A DNA stretch of 64,000 nucleotides, from NCBI GenBank assembly GCA_033439765.1, contig JAULSN010000001.1, positions 8,804,001 to 8,868,000 of the forward strand. Direction: 5' to 3'. Under the pieces are notes generated by a model that was given only the letters and a program-made list of their open reading frames with translations, had not been told where the DNA came from and searched no databases. The position numbers and the translations under genes were made by a program. How positions within the stretch are numbered: the stretch's first letter is position 1; each line of letters begins with the position of its first letter. Shown piece by piece: positions 21,667-32,449 of this stretch. This stretch comes from Lasiosphaeria ovina (lineage: Eukaryota > Ascomycota > Sordariomycetes > Sordariales > Lasiosphaeriaceae).

Positions 21667-22788
21667 ATGCCCGCCGAACTGCACGGGATCCAGGCGCGCG
21701 ACGTCGACGCCAAGATCCGGCTGCTCATCGACGGGCTCGTCAACATCACGGACACGACGGGCGAGTTCCTGCTGAAGCTGGACGACGGGCGCGTCATCGA
21801 CACCAAGGGGTGGAACGACTGGGAGTGGACGCACGGGGTGGGCCTGTACGGCATCTGGCAGTACTACCTGCTTGTGGGCGAGGCGCGGTACCTGGCCATC
21901 ATCGAGGACTGGTTCCGGGACCGGTTCGCGGCGGGCGGCACGACCAAGAACATCAACACCATGGCCGTGTTCCTGACGCTGGCGTGCGTGTACGAGCACA
22001 CGGGCAACGCCACGTACCTGCCCTGGCTGGACGCGTGGGGCGAGTGGGCGTTCCACGACCTGGAGCGCACCAAGCACGGGGGCATGCAGCACGTCACGTA
22101 CCTGTCGCTGCACGACCAGCAGCTGTGGGACGACACGCTCATGATGACGGTGCTGCCGCTGGCCAAGATCGGGCTCGTGCTCAAGCGGCCGCACTACGTG
22201 GCCGAGGCCAAGAGGCAGTTCCTGCTGCACCTGCACTACCTCGCCGACACCAAGACGGGGCTCTTCTTCCACGGCTGGACCTTCGCCGAGGGCGGTCACA
22301 ACTTCGCCCGGGCGCTGTGGGCGCGGGGCAACAGCTGGCTGACGATTGCCATCCCCGAGTTTCTCGAGCTGCTCGGCCTGGACGTCAAGGCGGACCCCGT
22401 CGGCAGCCACCTGGGCCACGCGCTCGCCGCGCAGTGCGAGGCGCTGGGGCCGCTACAGGCGCCGTCGGGGTTGTGGAGGACGCTGCTCGACGTGGCCGAG
22501 GACGACGGGTCGTATGTCGAGGCGAGCGCGACGGCCGGGTTCGCGTTCGGCATGCTCAAGGGCCAGCGGAAGCGCTACATCGGGAAAGAGCTCGAGGGCG
22601 TCGCCGTCAAGGCGGTGCAGGCGGTTCTGGACAGTGTCGACGCCCGGGGCGAACTGCTGAACACGTCGTTTGGCACTGCCATGGGCACGACGCTGCAGCA
22701 TTACAAGGACATTCCTATAACGAGCATGCCCTATGGCCAAGCCATGGCCGTCATGGCTCTGGTCGAGTTTCTGCGTGCGTTCATATAA
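21667..22788 (+). CDS. GH105 unsaturated glycuronyl hydrolase (YteR-like)
   Basis: A single exon encodes 373 residues, close to the usual length of GH105/GH88. The ATG at 21667 sits in a strong context (GCCGCCATG). The (alpha/alpha)6 barrel is suggested by repeated aromatic helices: WNDWEWTHGVGLYGIWQYYLL near the N-terminus, HDQQLWDDTLMM with the likely catalytic Asp pair near residues 155-156, GLFFHGWTF, NFARALWARGNSW and ETGSYVEASATAG-like (DGSYVEASATAGFAFGM). Known members hydrolyse unsaturated uronic acid from rhamnogalacturonan-derived disaccharides. No signal peptide is present, so it should act inside the cell on imported oligosaccharides, fitting the divergent MFS carrier next door. 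The GC content is high throughout. Confidence 0.9.
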   Translation: MPAELHGIQARDVDAKIRLLIDGLVNITDTTGEFLLKLDDGRVIDTKGWNDWEWTHGVGLYGIWQYYLLVGEARYLAIIEDWFRDRFAAGGTTKNINTMAVFLTLACVYEHTGNATYLPWLDAWGEWAFHDLERTKHGGMQHVTYLSLHDQQLWDDTLMMTVLPLAKIGLVLKRPHYVAEAKRQFLLHLHYLADTKTGLFFHGWTFAEGGHNFARALWARGNSWLTIAIPEFLELLGLDVKADPVGSHLGHALAAQCEALGPLQAPSGLWRTLLDVAEDDGSYVEASATAGFAFGMLKGQRKRYIGKELEGVAVKAVQAVLDSVDARGELLNTSFGTAMGTTLQHYKDIPITSMPYGQAMAVMALVEFLRAFI

Positions 22789-23422
22789 GTGGTAATTAGA
22801 AAATACGAAAGGATTCAATTTGAAAAGTGCATGCATGCATTTCAACCAATTTCGACGGCCAAGGGTTGGGGTTAAGACGAGCGGCGAAGAATATACCTCA
22901 ACCGGCGGTCATCAAAAGCAACACATGCGGACGCCAATCGCGAACGGGATTCATTTTCTCAATTCCATACCCGAACCGGCGTGCAAATCACCCCGCCATG
23001 CCACATTCAAGACGCATGTGCAATACCCGACGGGGTATACGCCCATCCTCCGCCTAGCGTGCGTACCCGTGGGTCGAATACGTCCACTACAGTAAGCCAA
23101 CCCGAGCCGCCTGTTGGCTGCCGCGGGCAAATCCTTGGACGAAATCAAGTTTCCTTGGTTGGATTTTGTACAGTACATTTGAAAGCGCGCCCTTTGGTGA
23201 TCGTCCGGCTAGGCATTAATTAATCAGCGCGTCCTCATCAGGACTCGTTCTCCAGAACCATTAAATACCCAGATGGAAATGCCAACTACCTAGTTACCAA
23301 ATTAATTCACTGATAACTTACTCTTATTTTTAGACTCGCCGCATCATCCCCGACCTCAATTCTCCCTCCAAAGACAACGTACCACCCCCAACCTCGAGAC
23401 CAACACCCCCCAACACAAAACC
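22789..23422. other. intergenic region
   Basis: It is the 3' flank of GH105 and the promoter of the HAD gene. No additional gene is seen; the stretch before 23423 is rich in C and A as in fungal 5' leaders. Confidence 0.5.
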
Positions 23423-24217
23423 ATGGCGCCCGAACAACCCACCAAGATCAAAGCCGTCTTCTTCGACTTCATGGGCACGTGCCTAGACTGGCACGGCGCC
23501 GTCGTGGCCGCGACGCCGGCCGCAGTCCCGCGCGCCGCCGCCTCCGCGCTCGCGCTTGAGTGGCGGCGGCAGTACTTTCTCTCGAACGCGGCGCGGCACA
23601 GCGCGGGGCTGGCGCCCGAGGACATTGACGACACACTCGCACGAACGCTCGCGCAGGTGCTGCAGCAGCCGGCGTTTGCGCACCTCGCGTCGCCGTCCCC
23701 GTCGCCGTCCCCGTCGCCGTCGCCGTCCCCATCCGACACAGCACAACCAGGTCCCCTGGCGGCAGCCGCCGTGCAGGCCCACATGGTACGGGCCTGGCAC
23801 GCGCAGCGGGCGTGGCCGGAGGTCGGCGCGGCCATCACACAGATCCGCGACGGGCTGGGGGCCGACGTGTTCGTGCACGCCAACGGCACGACGCGGCTGC
23901 AGCTGGACCTGGTGCGGTCCTCGGGCCTGCGCGGCTGCTTCAGCATGCTCTTCTCGAGCCAGCTGCTGGGCGTCTACAAGCCGCACCCGGAGGCGTATGC
24001 CAAGGCACTGCAGCTCGTCAAGCTCGACCCCGCCGAGGTCGTGTTGGTCGCTGCGCATGCGTATGATCTGCGCGGCGCGGCGGCCGCGGGTATGAAGACT
24101 GTGTATGTGCGCCGCTGGACGGATGATGTGGATGAGGATGTGGAGAAGTTGAGGACCGAGTTTGATGCGTTTTTGGACGGCATGGAGGATCTCCCTGATA
24201 CGATTGCGGGGCTGTGA
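23423..24217 (+). CDS. HAD-superfamily hydrolase (haloacid dehalogenase-like)
   Basis: An intronless gene encodes 264 residues. Motif I is VFFDFMGTCLDW, with Asp15 as the expected nucleophile (D-x-x-G-T as in type II 2-haloacid dehalogenases). Motif II is VHANGTTRLQLDL, motif III the Lys of VYKPHPEAY and motif IV the VAAHAYDLRGAAAAGMKTVYV region. The substrate may be a 2-haloacid or, more likely in fungi, a phosphorylated metabolite. Within the cap, an imperfect CCGTCG/CCGTCC hexamer array (about 23693-23730) encodes alternating Ser-Pro residues, a likely length-variable linker. No signal peptide is present. Confidence 0.88.
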   Translation: MAPEQPTKIKAVFFDFMGTCLDWHGAVVAATPAAVPRAAASALALEWRRQYFLSNAARHSAGLAPEDIDDTLARTLAQVLQQPAFAHLASPSPSPSPSPSPSPSDTAQPGPLAAAAVQAHMVRAWHAQRAWPEVGAAITQIRDGLGADVFVHANGTTRLQLDLVRSSGLRGCFSMLFSSQLLGVYKPHPEAYAKALQLVKLDPAEVVLVAAHAYDLRGAAAAGMKTVYVRRWTDDVDEDVEKLRTEFDAFLDGMEDLPDTIAGL

Positions 24218-25871
24218 TGTTGTTTGTGTTAGTTTCTTGTGGCGTTGAGAGGAAGATTGTTGTTGGCCTGTTTCCGAATGGAGAGTTGCTGTTTTTGTAC
24301 AGAGTTCGGAGTTGTCAATTAATGACGGTTTTACGAATACTGGGGGTGTCTTTAGCAGCAAATGTCCCCCTGAAATCGTGCTCTTCCCTTTAGTAGCACA
24401 ACAACCGGGTATTATGAGACTCGGGGACTATTCCCTTCGCTCAATACCCAAGGAAACCAATCAATCGAACACTACCCAGGGAAGCCCCTTTCCCGGCTGA
24501 ATACCGAAATAGGAATCCCGGCCCCACCACACGGGCACAAAGCTGAGCCTCAGAACGGGAGTCGTCACCATGCCCCTCTCGTTCTAGGAAAAGAGGACAG
24601 ATTCTCTTATAAGCAGTGCGAATCTGCAAGTAATCAATCAATGCGACCAATACGTAATTCCCGCTCTGAAAATCGGCCGCGGCAGCATCTTTATTATGTG
24701 CTGTGCCGCAATGGGAATCTGACTGCGGCGTGCCTCATGCGGGGGTGGTGCTTTGCTCAAACGTGTTCACTTCGTCTCCCCGGGATCCGGCACACACACG
24801 GCATCGCTCCCCGCACCTTGGCCGTTATTTCATAAATAGAAAGGGGACACTTGGGTGGCATTTCCATATGTATAGGTGTTTGGATGTACGAATATAAATG
24901 ATCATAGTGGGCCGGTCCCCGGTTTTCTTGTCCCACTTCTCACATATCCCCCGTGCCATAAAGCCACCTGTTCTGGCATCCTCTCTTTGTCCACCCAGCG
25001 TAGACATCCTGCTCTCTATTACCGTTGAATTGCCTCTCTGCCAACGACAGCTGCGCTCTTGGGAGCATCCGAAGCAAAATGCCGGACTGCCAAACTGCAT
25101 CGAGGTGACCAAGAACCATTGGATACCCGAGTTTGTGAGAAAACACTCTTGGCCCTGCACATTATGAAAGGGTGGCTTGAATCTAGGTAGCTAACTCGTT
25201 GCTCGACGCAGCAATTGAGTCGCGCTGCCGTCTTCCACATCGACCAGCGAGCGCCATGCTCAACATCAGCGCCGTTCTTTCAGGGGACGAGGACGAGCTG
25301 CTGAACGGCATCTGGATCAGCTTGCTGAGCGTCGAGGCTTTGATGGTGGTCGGCGTTGCCCTGCGCAGTCTGTTTGGAGTTATTGCTCCACGGTTAAAAC
25401 AGCGAACGAGATAGGGGCACAGCCCCCGTCCGCAAACCAGGCGACGGTATCGATGCCATGCTCGTTGCTGTCCTATCCAGATTCCGAGATCCGGGCCGCC
25501 ATCGTCGCGTGTATAATACATGCAGAATGGCCGATATGGATCAGATACGAAGGAATATTGGCGATTGACGATTGACGATTGACAGAAGTGCTAGTAGAGG
25601 TAGCCAAATTAGAGCAACACCTTTTGCCTTTTTCTATCAACAGGGCCGTATTCCTTGCCTCCGTGCTTGCGCTGTCCAGCCTGCCGTGGCCTGTCATCGA
25701 ACAAGTAGCCCGCTCCGTAGATACGTCGCATGCAGCGATGTCGGCTCTTGATGCAGCCTTGATCCTGCCAAGTCCGAGCCTGCCACCAAGCTTGAGTGTG
25801 CCCAAGAACTCCACGATCACCCTGTGTTGCCGTGTCCACAAGCCCTCCACATCACCAGGCAGTGAGGAACA
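24218..25871. other. intergenic region without supported gene
   Basis: About 1.65 kb with only short frames. A plus-strand frame at 25199-25414 shows a hydrophobic stretch but no family motif. A small array of GATTGAC units lies near 25560-25582. Confidence 0.5.
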
Positions 25872-27336
25872 ATGTGGAACGAAGGAGGATATCACGCCCG
25901 GATGGCGTTGAAGCATAACGTGCATTCCGGCTGCGGTCTCTGCGACCAAATTGCCACCGACGAGCAATCGCAGAGGTGGAGATTGAGCGAGCAGCGGTTC
26001 GACAACAACCGGGACGCCTCGCATATCTTCCACGCTCCATGCAAGCTCTGCGACGAGCGCCGCGATGCCTTGCCGTCAGGTGAGCAGCTGTGCGCATTCT
26101 GCCAGCACTTGCGTCCGGACCATCTCTCCTTTTGTCTGACGCCCAACGATATGCCACATTACATCCCTTTGTACAATTCGCAGGACCTGCCCACCTACCC
26201 GCAATGCTACGTCCTCGCCAAGGTCTCCTTCGGCAAGCCGGGATGGTCTTACGAGGATGAAGCTCGGGAAATGGAGCCTAACTATCCGTTCCCGCTGTAC
26301 CTCGTCATGACGAAATGGCGCGGCACCGAGGTCCAGTGGCAGCTTATACGGACCGACAGGAAGGTGCAGAACGTAGGTTATATCGTCTACCACAAGCCGC
26401 CGCCTGTTCTTCCTCAGTGGGCTATATCCAAGGACTGTCCGACTCCCGGCGACTCGGAGGGGGCGTCGGTGTCGTTCGTTGGCCCGTCGACCAGCGACGC
26501 TGCCTATTACAGGCTTAAAGACTGCCTCACCACCTTTCTGGCCTCCCACGAGTGGTTCAACCCTAAACCAGGCCTGTCACTGCCGCCAAGCTTCCGGCTC
26601 ATTGACGTGGTAGATGAATGCATCATAACCCGTCGCTCCATCCGTAGAGTCCCCACCCCGACACGTGGCCCTGAGCTACGTCTGGGGCGCCGTCAACGAG
26701 AGCGGGGTGAGCAAGGCGACTAAGGCAACTATCTCCCAACTGTCGGACAACATCCACGTGGCCATCCTGCCGGCCACGATCCGCGATGCGGTGGCCGTGT
26801 GCCGGAATCTAGGCGAGCCCTATCTCTGCGTAGATCGCTGTTGCATCTTGCAGGACGACATAGCCGCCACGCCCGATTTATCCGTCCAGGCCAATTTTTG
26901 CAACACATTGTGTCTCTGTCTCCGGCCCGTGTATATTGAGCCCGACGAGAAGGCGCGACCAGGAGGGGTCGGGGGTTATATTGATGTTCAGCCCATCGTG
27001 GCTACCAGTGTCGGCGTGAGGGTTTTCAGTTGGAATGCGGCGGATAAATCGCATGTGCTGGTGTCGATGAGCGTGTGCCATGGTCTGATTTCCGTTTGCA
27101 GAAGTCAAGACCAGCAGCAGGAGACGCATAGCTGGGCCAAGTTAACGTTTGGAGACCTCCAGGAGCTGCTCAAGCACAAGTGGTGTACCTACGGCGACAA
27201 TATTTTGGGGCAAGAGGAGACGCAGAGGAGTGCCCGCGAAGCTCTGAATCTGAGCGCTTCAGAGGTGGCCATAAAACTCGGGATTCTAATGACTCGAGCG
27301 CAGGTGTCGCGGCTGGCTGTGCGTGTTGTCGACTAG
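25872..27336 (+). pseudogene. heterokaryon incompatibility (HET) domain protein, frameshifted
   Basis: The first part (25872-26723 frame) has the Cys-x2-Cys rich N-terminal segments usual in HET proteins (CGLCDQIAT, CKLCDERRD, LCAFCQHLRPDHLSFC) and reaches PPSFRLIDVVDECIITR. The next conserved element, VALSYVWGAV, lies in the next frame (26665-27336), followed by LPATIRDAVAVCRNLGEPYLCVDRCCILQDD, the HET core. No intron with acceptable borders restores the frame, so a single-base change around 26640-26670 is likely. After the core the sequence no longer resembles the family (the usual IY..A..TIVA segment is missing). HET proteins trigger self/non-self cell death on fusion; this copy appears dead. 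Confidence 0.65.
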
Positions 27337-28292
27337 GCCTTGTTGAACAGCTAGGACGCGAGATCGGGTACTTAATGGAGGAAAATGGAAGGGTGCGGGA
27401 TTGTTTGGCTGCGGTGCAAGCGGAAAGTAGCACGCTCGAGTGCGTGGCAATCTCCGTGTCAAGGAACCCCGCGCTGGGACTGGCTGGGCCCTGGGTGCAC
27501 GACAAGAGTGGCTGGTCGGGGCCACCTTTCAAGATTGCGAAGGGGAGCTGCTTTCGCCCTTCCCAGTCGTCAATGTGCTCGTTGTGCGAAGAGAGGCGAG
27601 CTGCTTTCTCCGTGTCGGCGTCGGGTGGGTGTGTCTGAAGAACTGGGTAGAACTAAAGGCGCCGTTTGAAACCGTCTGGGCGTGAGCAATTATTGAACCG
27701 ATTCCAGGCTGCAGTACCTACTATGGATTGCAATTTCGACGCACAAACATGGCCACGTTACGGGCGGTTGTCAATGGTCCAGTCGTGGTTTCCTCGAGTT
27801 CTCCTGCGGCAGCTTCAGATCGTCGCTCGGTTCCTTCCCAATGGTGCCGGGTGGTGCCTGCCTGTACAGTAGAAGCGGCCACAGCAACCATCCTGCTTTT
27901 CTACGGGTATTGGTGTATACTATTAGACTGCTGGATATTCTTTTCTTCCTCACATCCCGAGCTCAGCCCGCGAGTGCAATGAAAAAAATGAATGTTCGCG
28001 TCACCTGGAGGCAGTGTAATACCAGGGACACAGTGGTTCGGCTTCCATTGGAAACCGAACCGAGAGTCAAAAATTAGGAGAGGTCTGATGAAGAAAAGAA
28101 CAGTTACTACAGATTGCCTTCGAAGGCACAATGAAAAAGAAAAGAAAACAGAAGGAAGAAGGGCCGCCGGGTGGTCGGCTTTATACGCAATTTAGATGGT
28201 CCGTGCACGACTGCAATTTTTGTTGTGGGTCTTGCTGTGGGGCGGCTTCACAATTTGTGTTACGCAAGATGACAAATGTTTTCTTCTTACCT
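27337..28292. other. intergenic region
   Basis: It lies between the HET pseudogene and the transposon. Frames up to about 150 codons exist (27180-27638) but show no motif; they may be decayed HET-gene sequence. Confidence 0.4.
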
Positions 28293-28294
28293 TA

Positions 28295-28341
28295 ACGTGC
28301 GTGATAAGCGAGCGCCGCAGATAAGCGAGCGCCGCACTTTT
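28295..28341 (+). repeat. left terminal inverted repeat with internal 17-bp tandem duplication
   Basis: The repeat starts ACGTGCGTG and contains GATAAGCGAGCGCCGCA twice in exact tandem (28303-28319 and 28320-28336). The pair may be the transposase binding sites. It differs from the right copy at three positions, all transitions. Confidence 0.92.
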
Positions 28342-28392
28342 TGACGCGTCGCGACCCCCCAGCTTCAACACTCCATTTCTCAACCAAAAACC

Positions 28393-30066
28393 ATGGCTTC
28401 CATCTCCAAAGAAGCCAGAGTAATTCTGGCCGCCGAAGCTGTTAAAAATAACAAAAAGCTAAGCAAACGAACCGCAGCGAAAATCTACGAGGTCAATAAC
28501 AGAACTATTCGCCGTCGACTTGCCGGCACACCTACACGATGCGATATTCTAGCCAACTCGCGTAAGCTTACGGATTTGGAAGAGAAAACGATTGTTCAAT
28601 ACATTACTGAGCTATATGCACGCGCATTTCATCCCCGGCTTTCATACGTGGAAGATATGGCCAACCGATTGCTACGCGAACGCGACGCGCCCCCTGTCGG
28701 CGTACGATGGGCTCACAACTTCGTCAAGCGCCAGCCAGAACTTCGGACGCGTTTTACGCGTAAATACGACTACCAGAGGGCTAAATACGAAGATCTAACG
28801 ATTATTCGCGAGTGGTTTGCCCTTATATATAATATTAAGGTTAAATACGGTATCCTTAACGACGATATTTACAATTTCGACGAGACCGGCTTTATAATGG
28901 GCATTATTATCGCCACTATGGTAGTTACTACCTTAGAGGGGCGTAGTAGGGCTAAATAGGCCTAGCCTGGTAATCGAGAGTAGGCTATAGTTATCTAAGG
29001 AGTAAATACTCTAGGCTGGGCCATCCCACTATTTATCATCTTGGCTAGGCAATATCACCTTGCTAACTAGTATGAAGAATGCAACCTCCCGGCCGACTGG
29101 CGTATCGTAATAACCGATAATGGCTGGACTACGAATAAGAAAGGTATAGATTGGATTCGTCACTTCGATTTCCATATAGCATCTCGTACAAAGGGTATAT
29201 ACCGGTTATTAATCCTTAATGGCCACGAAAGCCACCACTCTAAAGAATTCGACAACTATTATAAAGAGCATAACATTATTGTACTTTATATACCTCCATA
29301 CTCTTTATATATACTCCAGCCTTTAGATATTAGTTATTTTGGGCCTTTAAAGAAGGCGTATAGCCGCCAAATTGAGTAGTTTATACGGATGAATATTATA
29401 TATATTAGCAAGTTGGAGTTTCTTTATACATTTAGAGAGGCGTTTTTTACTTCGATCATAGAAAAGAACATCTAGGGGGGTTTTACCGGAGCTGGCCTTA
29501 TACCGTACGACCTAGAGAGGGTGATATCTAAGCTGGATATGCGTATTCGGACCCCAACACCCCCAGCCTCAAGCCCAACTACAGCACTACCTTAGGCCTC
29601 CTAAACGCCACACAACCCTCGAGAGGCCACCTCATAATTAGTATTTATCAAAACTCGAATTTCCAACCATTAGGGTAGCTCTCCAACCCCGATACTGACT
29701 ACTATAGATCGATTAGCCAAAGGTATAATGGCTGTAATGTACGAGGTGGCTCTTCTACGTTCGGAGGTCTTAGTACTACGAAAGGCCAATGAGGGGCTTA
29801 GTAAGCGACGGAGAGCCAAAAAAACACGTGTACGGCTTGGAGGGTCACTTACTATACAAGAGGCATAGGATCTACTGGATTAGAAGGCTATGGGTGAGCA
29901 GTTAGCCTAGGAAACACGACAAAATGGTGGTGGTGTAGGGGGGTCTCGTACGAAGATTCGGTGCTGTGGTGTCTGTGGTAAGCCTGGCCATAATGCACGC
30001 ACGTGCAAGGAGGCTGTAGAATCGTCTGATTCATCTATTTCTAATTTAGTTATTGTTATTTCCTAG
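28393..30066 (+). pseudogene. pogo/Fot-type DDE transposase, nonsense-mutated
   Basis: The frame runs 558 codons in one phase without frameshift. The first 188 codons are open: an N-terminal helix-turn-helix (KRTAAKIYEVNNRTIRRRL), a CENP-B type domain (SRKLTDLEEKTIVQYITELY, then VGVRWAHNFVKRQPELRTRF) and the first catalytic block IYNFDETGFIMG. From 28957 onward stop codons appear (mostly TAG), but the conserved blocks DWRIVITDNGWT, LLILNGHESHHS, LYIPPYSLYILQPLD and GAGLIPYDLERVI remain readable. A C-terminal zinc knuckle, C-G-V-C-x4-H-x4-C, follows near 29970-30015. The many Gln/Trp to stop changes without indels are what RIP or cytosine deamination would cause. Confidence 0.88.
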
Positions 30067-30108
30067 TGTTGTGGTTATGTAATTAAGGATAGATATGGTA
30101 GGGTGGTG

Positions 30109-30155
30109 AAAAGTACGGCGCTCGCTTGTCTGCGGCGCTCGCTTATCACACACGT
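30109..30155 (-). repeat. right terminal inverted repeat
   Basis: Read on the minus strand it starts ACGTGTGTGATAAGCGAGCG and pairs with the left repeat. The second 17-bp unit has GACAAG instead of GATAAG, and the inner edge has CGTACTTTT instead of CGCACTTTT. Confidence 0.92.
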
Positions 30156-30157
30156 TA

Positions 30158-30559
30158 TTCAATTTTTAATTCCTACTCGCAATCAACCTTCAAGTCTGCC
30201 ATGGTTCTCTGACCTTTAATTTCATTTATATCGCTAATCATATCCCAGTCCGTGACTAATTACCTCATTCCCGTTCCGATTTCAGCCGCTGATGCTGACC
30301 GGCTCGCCGCTAGAGGCCTTCTCGCCTTTTTCATTGTTTTTTGCCATGGTTTTCTGCTCTCTGCCCCTCTGCTTTGTGAATGGCTTCCCGCAACAGATTG
30401 GAGGAGTAATTAGGTATGATTAGTGACGGCCATGCACGGCAACCTTCCCTCGCCCTCTTGATTCATGAACACCGCTCATCCTTCTGATAGCTAATTAACC
30501 ATAAATATACTTATCTAGGTACCCAACGCCTGCTTGTGAACTGCTATATCCGACATCAG
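30158..30559. other. intergenic region between transposon and MFS gene
   Basis: About 400 bp lie downstream of the MFS stop codon and abut the transposon. No gene is visible. Confidence 0.5.
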
Positions 30560-32449
30560 TCACAGAGCATATCTGAAGCCCTTGTTGTCAATCTCAGTCA
30601 CGTCCCGCATGCCCTTCTCGATAGCCTCCTGATCCTGCTGCTCGACACTCTGGGGATTTGCAGCTGCCTCGCGATCTCGCTTCTCGTTCTCGCTCCACAT
30701 GTACGCGTACAGCACTATCACCGAGACAGTCTTGAGCGAATACCCGACGAGGACGCTACACACAATGGATGTCAGCCAGGGCGGCCAACCAAAGGCTGTG
30801 CCCCATTAAGGGGGGGGGCTAGGGGACTGGAAAACAAAGACTCACGCAATATACGCCGATTTGTAGAGCGGCGCTTCAGCGTCGATAAAGGTCTGCGGCC
30901 CGACGATGTTGCCGACGCAATACCCGACAAAGATGAAGGCGCCCGTCAGCTGCTTCTTGGTGTAGCCAGCCACGTTACTGCTGACCATAGTCAGGCTCAT
31001 AGCGAAGCCGACCGACTGGCACGAGCACAGCCAGAGCGCCACGATCCTGCCCCACCTGTTCTCCGTGCCGTCGGCGCCCGGCGAGAGGCCCACGAGCACG
31101 CCGCCGGCCACGACGCAGACGAGGTTGCCCAGGATCATCACGATGCACCGCATGTTCGGCCAACGCGACGCGATGTAGCCCGACGCGAGCAGCGACACTA
31201 TCTGGATGACGTTGCCCGGGATCTGCATATACTGCGTCTCCAGCGTGCTAAAGCCAAACGTCTTGAGGATAATGGACATGAACTGCAGTCGAGGCCCGAG
31301 GGATACTATAGTCAGCCTGCTCTTTTACTTCTACGTCGCAATCAACAACACAACGACGGGACTTACCGAAGACTGAGCCGCGTTCGGAATCTGTGCTGAA
31401 ATGGACATGACAAACAAGATCCAAGTCTTGGGGTCCTTTAGCGTCTGCCACATCTGGTACTTTTTGAAGTGGTGGTTCTTCACGCCCTGTCGATTTGCCG
31501 CAACGCGGTCGACGGCGACGGCGGCCTCGTGGCCCTTCAAAAACCTCGCCGTGGACGGGAGATCGGGCATGAAGATCAGGAACACGACGCCCCAGGCGAA
31601 GCTGATAGCCCCGAATATGAGGAACACGTACATCCACTGCGGCAGACCCGACGTGATATGGCCAATGGCGTAGCCCAGGAGCCCGCCGACTATGCCGGCC
31701 CAGCCGTTCATCGAGTAGTAGATGACCAACCGCAGCGGCTGCTCGGCCTTTTGGTACCACATGGACATGACCAGCACGAAGCCGGGATTCACCACGGCCT
31801 CGAAAAGACCGAGCATGAAGCGGTTGGCGGCTATTCCGGCAAAGTTGTTGCACGCCGGCGTCGTGAGGATGAGAACACCCCAAGCTGGCATTTCCAGATG
31901 TCAACGAGAGGTCCTTTGATGAGAAGCCGGGCTGTGCTAATTACCCAAGGTGCTGACACCAATGACCTTGGCGGCCGGAAGCCGTTGCATAAGATAGCCC
32001 GCCGGGTACTGAGCAACGAGATAGCCTAAGACTGTGTCAACAACACGTCCGCAAGAGACACCAACACCAGTGAGAAAGGATGCAAGGGGTTTACCAAAGT
32101 AGAAGATGGATGAGAGCCACGAATAATCCTGCCCAACCAGGTTTGTGCCCTTCTGCAAGCCGTACACGCTAGCGAAGTTGATGCTGGACTTGTCAAGATA
32201 CTGCAACATGTACGAGCCCATCAGGAGCGGCAGGATGTGCCAATCGATCTTGCGCAGGACACGGCGCGCCTCTATCGGGTCGAGGTCAGTCTCGCCACCG
32301 CCTTGTTGCTTGTAGATATCGTACGTGTCGTCCAGGTCGCTCGAAGAGGATGCCGCGCCTACCCCGTCCTCTGACCCCCTGGCCCTAGGTCTCAGATGAG
32401 CATCGCCTCGGTCGCTGCCGGCCGACACCGATTTGTCGTCAACACCCAT
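30560..32449 (-). CDS. MFS transporter, anion:cation symporter family (second copy type)
   Basis: Exons 32449-32095, 32025-31945, 31884-31367, 31282-30846 and 30755-30560 keep frame and give 528 residues. The cytosolic start is acidic and Ser-rich; then come ILPLLMGSYMLQYLDKSSINFASVYG (TM1 with the ACS-type D-K motif), YFGYLVAQYPAGYLMQRLPAAK, NRFMLGLFEAVVNPGFVLVMSMWY, the central loop MPDLPSTARFLKGHEAAVAVDRVAANRQG and SSNVAGYTKKQLTGAFIFVGYCVGNIVGPQTF. This is the fungal ACS family of proton symporters for organic anions or vitamins. The first ATG is at 32449. It is not a recent duplicate of the carrier at 18837, since similarity is limited to family motifs. The substrate is unknown. Confidence 0.88.

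Larger units (their letters stand above)
28295..30155 (+). mobile_element. pogo/Fot-type DNA transposon, complete with TIRs and TA duplication
   Basis: The element is 1861 bp long. It is bounded by 47-bp inverted repeats (28295-28341 and 30109-30155) that match at 44 positions, and by a TA duplication at 28293-28294 and 30156-30157. Inside lies a single transposase-like frame on the plus strand (28393-30066). Size, TA target site, and a psq-type/CENP-B-type DNA-binding region plus DDE core all fit the fungal pogo/Fot1 group of the Tc1/mariner superfamily. It carries many nonsense codons and is A/T-enriched in the DDE part, so it cannot supply its own transposase. Confidence 0.92.

Noticed and set aside
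21427..22419. 330-codon minus-strand frame and a 329-codon +2 frame
   Set aside because: Both are shadows of the GC-rich GH105 gene, low-complexity and Arg-rich without a known fold.
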